Assembly: GCA_963555705.1 (NCBI GenBank)
Contig: OY743184.1
Coordinates: 25,878,639 to 25,942,638, forward strand
Reading direction: 5' to 3'
Origin: Ligustrum vulgare
Taxonomy: Eukaryota; Streptophyta; Magnoliopsida; Lamiales; Oleaceae
DNA: 64,000 nucleotides
Shown here: positions 59,401 to 64,000 of the stretch, piece after piece
How positions within the stretch are numbered: the first letter of the stretch is position 1
Layout of the letters: the number at the start of each line of letters is the position of its first letter
Notes under the pieces: model-generated
What the model saw: only the letters and a program-made list of their open reading frames with translations
Databases searched by the model: none
What the model was told of the DNA's origin: nothing
Translations under genes and position numbers: made by a program

Positions 59401-60610
59401 TTCATTTGGTAACAGATCAATGCTTACAGACTTTAATTGAAGTTGTTAAATTTGATGAGTACTCTATAAATTACACCAGATTTTCAACATTCAATGTTGA
59501 AAAATAGATTTAAATTACAACCAGCACTATTGATTGCAATTGAAGAACATGATTAGTCGTCGACGATGATGATTCGATGTTCTTCAACATTCGCTATAAT
59601 TATTCCCCCCCCCCTCTCTACTATCGAAGTTGACCCGCTCTCTCTACTATCTAACTTTACGATGAGTAAACTACTGGAGAAGTGGCTTATTTATGGGCGA
59701 TATCTGAAGAGTCCACATTTCCTTCGTGAAGTTATTTGGATGCCAATGACTGAGGGTGGATATCGGTGGTGGGTGGATATCGGTGACTGTAAGAGGAGAA
59801 TGGTGGGTGGATTTCAGTGATTGTGGTCCGAATTGGAGAAAATTGATATTATGTTGTGGTGGTAGTGGAGGTAGTGGTGGCGGTGGTGGTGGTTGTAGCA
59901 ACCCGAAATATTTAATTTCTTATGAAGAAATTTTCATGTCGTATTCAAAAAATGATTTGATTTATATTAATGTGTCGCTACGAACCTCCCTAAGCTTTAC
60001 AAATTAAAGTTTTGGTCACAATAGAAATGTTGCGTGCACTTGCCTCAGAATTTTATTTATTTACTTGAAATGCTAAATTCAATTTAAATGGAAAATTACT
60101 TAATTTGCTTTAGTGTTTTACTTTTACTACACATTTTATTTTAATTTCCAAGACCATAACCGAATTTTGAACTAGAATTTAAAGTGGAAATATATTAAAT
60201 TTTAAAAGCCACGGGTATATATTATTTGGCTTCTATTCTCACCATTTATACTTTCAACTCAAATTTTTCTCCACTAAGTGCCATCCAGTAACATTAATTA
60301 AGTCATTCTTTTGTAACTCCCAAACCGTCACCCACTTATGTATTTTGAAATGTCATCAGTTAACTTTTTATTCACTTCCCCTTAATATTGTCCCCCACAT
60401 CTTTTTTAACTTCAGGCCAATTCCTCATAACACTCCCATTTTCCCCTCTCAGCAATGATGGTGGGCTTTATGGAAGTATATATGTTTATTTATGGATCTT
60501 ACTCCACATCACAGCAACTTCTCTAGACATTGCTCATGTTCTAATTTATTTGTTCGGCCTTTTAGTAATAAGAGAGAAGAACCTTCCTTCTTAATATTCA
60601 TACACACTAC
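59401..60610. other. No gene seen
   Basis: Contains a C-run at 59607, the second GGT-rich stretch (59755-59905) and AT-rich DNA. ORFs here are low-complexity. Confidence 0.5.
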
Positions 60611-60990
60611 ACACCCACACGCATCACTACAAGATCCTATAAAAAAGCTAAGGCAAGGCACATTGCATATTGTTGGAAATCAGCCTCAACATTCTCAAAA
60701 TTCTAGATTTAAGGTAGGGGTTACTGTTGTTTTTCCAAGTGCAAGTTGAGCATTTAGTCACATGAAATTGTTACAGTGTTACTTATGAGAACCTCGAGAC
60801 ACCCACACACATCACTACAAGATCCTATCAAAAAGCTAAGGCAAGGCACATTGCATATTGTTGGAAATCAGCCTCAACATTCTCAAAATTCTAGATTTAA
60901 GGTAGGGGGTTTACTGATTTTTTTCTAAGTGCAAGTTGAGCATTTAGTCACATGAAAGTGTTACAATTTTACTTATGAGAACCCTGAGAC
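60611..60990. repeat. 188-bp tandem duplication
   Basis: 60611-60798 is repeated at 60799-60990 with few changes (both contain AAGCTAAGGCAAGGCACATT and CAGCCTCAACATTCTC). No coding frame spans both copies, and I do not recognise the unit. Confidence 0.92.
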
Positions 60991-61376
60991 ACCCTTTGGT
61001 GTTTCACAAAAGAAGAAAGAAGAGAAAGATGGCTCTAAGTGAGTCACGAAGAACCAAGAACTTGTGAATCGCTTGATCAACAATCTACTTGCCAGAATGA
61101 CAGTGACATGTAAAATGATATGTACTATCGAATCTTTCATTTGAGTTATTAAAATGCAGTATGCTGATTATCTTTATATGATACTCACCCCTACTAAACA
61201 TTTTTCCAGATTGAGCAACATAGTCGTGGTGGCTTGGCTGGCATGGTATCGTCTCAGGAGTAGAATCGGTTAATGTTTTAATTGCTTTCGTTCTTGTAAA
61301 AATTATCATAAGTACTTGGTTATGTTACGTTGTATATAGGATCCCTTTTTATGTTAGACATTCAAACTTATTGTCG

Positions 61377-62367
61377 TTTGATACCATTTGTAACGACTCG
61401 AGTCTCACTTATTAGGCTGTCCAGTGGTTAGATCGACGACGTGTTGTCCTCACTGTACCAACATTGGATTTTTCTTTGTCCTCACTCGCACACTCCCTAA
61501 GAAAACTTCCTAGGGGGATCACCTATCATAGAATTGCTCCAAATCAAGCACGCTTAACTATAGAGTTTCTAATAATGGACTTTCGAAAAAGAAGGTATAC
61601 TTTATTGGTATAAGTAGTACCTATCAAATCTTTTAAGTTATCCTGGTCTGGATGTTATAATCACCCCCTTAGACTCGAGACGTCCTCGTCGCGCTTAAAC
61701 AATCTAATGATCCGTTGCCAGGCGTTGGGATTCTAGAGGTGGCTTCTATGGGTTCAAAAGGTGGCTCCCGTCCTATGGCATAGTACTTTGTCCCGCATAA
61801 CACTTAGTTCTCGATTTCTGGTTGGCAACCAACTTTGATACCATTTATAAAATAGGAAAATTTCTAAACCAAGTCTGCAGAAAAGTAAACCGCACTCTGA
61901 TACCATTTGTAATGACTCGGGTCCCACTTAACGGGCTGTCCCGACCGTTAGATGACGTTTTGTCCCCACTGTACCAACATGAGTCATTTCAGCATACTTA
62001 TCTTCACTCGCACGCTCCTCGAAAAAACTTCACAAGGGGTCACTCATCATAGAATTGCTCCAAACCAAGCACGCTTAATTATAGAGCTTCTAATGATGGA
62101 CTTATGAAAAGAAGGTACATTTTGTTGGTATGAGTAGTACATATCAAATCTTTTAAATCTTCCTGGCCTGTGTGTTGTAATCACCCCCATTAGACTCGCG
62201 ACGTCCTCATCGGGCTTAAACCATTTGAGGATCTGTTACCAGGTATTAGGATTCCAGATGTGGCTCTTACTGGTTCAAGCGGTGGCACCCGCCCTATGGC
62301 ATAGCACTTTATCTCGCATAGCACAAAATTCCTAATTTCTGGTTGGCGGTCGACTCTAATACCAAGT
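61377..62367 (-). mobile_element. Tandem Cassandra TRIM array
   Basis: Two Cassandra LTRs, 61389-61659 and 61908-62179, both carry the 5S-like block in minus orientation. To the left of each, on the minus strand, a PBS follows the LTR end (TGGTATCAAACG and TGGTATCAGAGT). Internal DNA (61660-61907) ends in a purine tract, CTAAGGGGG, and a similar internal piece with its own PBS-like TGGTATTAGAGT and tract (62180-62367) follows. The order internal-LTR-internal-LTR is a head-to-tail array whose outer LTRs are lost. Cassandra encodes no protein. Confidence 0.85.
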
Positions 62368-62493
62368 TGTAACGCCTGAAATTTTTTTAGAACCAAAGAG
62401 TTACCCAAAACTCATTTTATTAAATTGAGATGGTGTTTAAAAAACTAAAGTTTTTACCCTGAAAAGAGATAAATTATTAATCCAACGGAAGAC

Positions 62494-63923
62494 TGTTGTT
62501 GAAAATATTGCAAGTGCACGATATCGCGAACAAGTAGTAAAGTGGACTTTTTGAGTCCGGAATGTCGATCCCACGAGGACTAATTTACTTGTTACTAGCT
62601 TTGATTAATCAGTTCTTAAACTACAAATAAATGTCAATATTTTGATTTTGGAATTATTAAAATAGTGAAATGAATGAAATATGAAAATAAAACAAATGAA
62701 AAGTTTGGTTTTTTGTTTTTATGAATTAAAAGTGTTGGGACTTACGATTTCATCCTAGTTTTCGTATTCAATTTCTCATCTCATATTTTCTTTCTAAAGT
62801 AGTATTTGATCGAATTCAAGATTGTGTCTAAAATTCCCCTCTCGAGTTTAAATTAGTTCTATTTAATTAAGTCAACTACATATCTCTATGTTAGGTCAGA
62901 ATAAACTCCAATTAAACGCATTCAATCACAAGAATTCACAAAGATCACACAACCACAACCATGTATCTCTACCCTTTTGTGAAATTGTCAAAATTTATCA
63001 CGTGGTCTAGGATATTAACTCACCTCTCGGATTATGAAAATAACCCACAAAATCAATGAATTAGTGGCCAATTAATTCATGCATTAAGATTGGAAATAAA
63101 TTCAATACATCAAATAAAAGCATAAAAATATGAGAATTGAAATTGAATAATTAAATGATTACATCGTTTGCCTCAACAATAGTTAGTTACACATAATTAA
63201 ATAAATACAAGAAGATGTAAAAAGAAGAACATCACCAAATTCAAGAAATAAGTTAAGAAGAGGAAGGAATTCTTGCACCAAGATCCAATCTTCAACCCAA
63301 TCTTGATTTCTTCTTTGGCTTCTTGAAAATTCCCTTGATTTCTTGTGTAATGTGTATGAATAATGAATTGGGGCTCCTTTTTTTCTAGGTTAAAATATGT
63401 CTTTTTATAGTTTAAAAGTCAAGAAAGTGGTTTAATCCTTGTTGGGCTTCAAAACAAATGGAAAAAATAAAGGAAAAAGCCAAAAAAAATTGTGAAAAAC
63501 CCTACATCGGGCCACAGTCAGACCGCAGGTTGCAAACCGAGGTCTGGCCGCGGCAAACAGGGCCTAAAGACTGGACCGCGGGTCGGCCGCGGTTGAAATC
63601 CTGATCCGCCAGCCGAACTTCAAATGCGCATAACTTTTGATCTACAACTCTGATTTGTGTACCGTTTGTTGTGTTGGACTCTAGATTCAATTATCTTTCC
63701 AATGATATATTATGAGCTCCTTGGAGATAGTTCTAATGAAATTTGTACACTGATTTCTTCACGTACTCCGCGTATGACTTCCTCGTTTTGCTTCAATCTC
63801 TTCCAAATTCGAGTTTTTCCTAAAACAATCAAAATAAATAAACAATTAAGCAATATAAAAATATAAAATACTCACAATTGTGTAAATTTGAGATCAAAAT
63901 AAGTATGAAAAACATACTTATCA
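62494..63923 (-). mobile_element. Solo LTR, TSD AAGAC
   Basis: On the minus strand it begins TGATAAGTATG at 63923 and ends TTTCAACAACA at 62494. AAGAC flanks both sides exactly (62489-62493 and 63924-63928). It has the U5 phrase CGTGGGATCGAC followed by a CGCGATATCG word, like the solo LTR at 14181, and a GC-rich patch (63515-63595) with GGCCGCGG / GACCGCGG words in otherwise AT-rich DNA. Confidence 0.9.
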
Positions 63924-63928
63924 AAGAC

Positions 63929-64000
63929 CTTAAAGGAAAGCTACACAAGTGTCAAACGTTTAAAGAAGGAACATTGCACAAAGGAAGTCACCAAGATGTT
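63929..64000. other. No gene seen
   Basis: Short flank at the window edge. Confidence 0.4.

Overview
This window reads as nuclear DNA of a flowering plant, most likely a eudicot. The sequence is strongly AT-rich, the one working gene has small exons and GT-AG introns, and nearly everything else is plant transposable-element sequence (Ty1/copia, Ty3/gypsy, Helitron, CACTA, hAT, LINE, SINE, Cassandra). I cannot name the species. I found no prokaryotic-style genes, rRNA, CRISPR or functional tRNA genes.

Layout. 1-1034 holds nothing recognisable. 1035-2855 (-) is a wrecked Helitron helicase that ends on a textbook Helitron 3' terminus at 1035. 3587-4320 is an inverted-repeat element. 4870-6522 holds a Ty3 protease fragment, an LTR end and a primer-binding site (PBS). 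7720-8095 is a small hAT-type element inside a repeated block. 8713-10760 (-) is a broken replication protein A large subunit, perhaps cargo of the same Helitron. 11112-11830 (-) is a 5'-truncated LINE with a 12-bp target duplication. 12325-19408 (-) is a complete but gutted Ty3 element (TSD CATAG) that holds a solo LTR (14181-15799) and an hAT element (17058-17544, TSD CCTCCAAT). 20177-22104 holds further small DNA elements and an AT-rich tandem array. 22242-24260 is a mosaic of Ty3 fragments, partly an inverted copy of 4870-6168. 24548-30118 looks like a CACTA element that has captured introns and exons of a BAM8-like beta-amylase gene. 30956-31168 is a SINE with a 17-bp TSD.

31597-41633 is copia element B (TSD ATTCT). 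Copia element A (31925-36819, TSD CTTCT) sits inside it next to its PBS, and a Cassandra LTR (40200-40474) sits inside its reverse transcriptase. 42905-48446 (-) is copia element C (TSD ACTCC), broken by a solo LTR (43609-44807, TSD ACACC). 50165-56312 is the only apparently functional gene: an 11-exon Core-2/I-branching (DUF266, GT14-type) glycosyltransferase of 368 residues. Downstream lie a second SINE of the same family, an LTR, a pseudogene of a conserved plant protein, a block of GTCACA repeats, a 188-bp tandem duplication, a tandem Cassandra array and a solo LTR (62494-63923, TSD AAGAC).

The elements do not work together; the window is a record of nested insertion. Target-site duplications give the order: Ty3 before hAT and solo LTR, copia B before copia A and Cassandra, copia C before its solo LTR. 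The strongest unexplained signal is a set of paired GC-rich palindromes in several Ty3 LTRs with a nearly constant 20-22 bp spacing within each pair.
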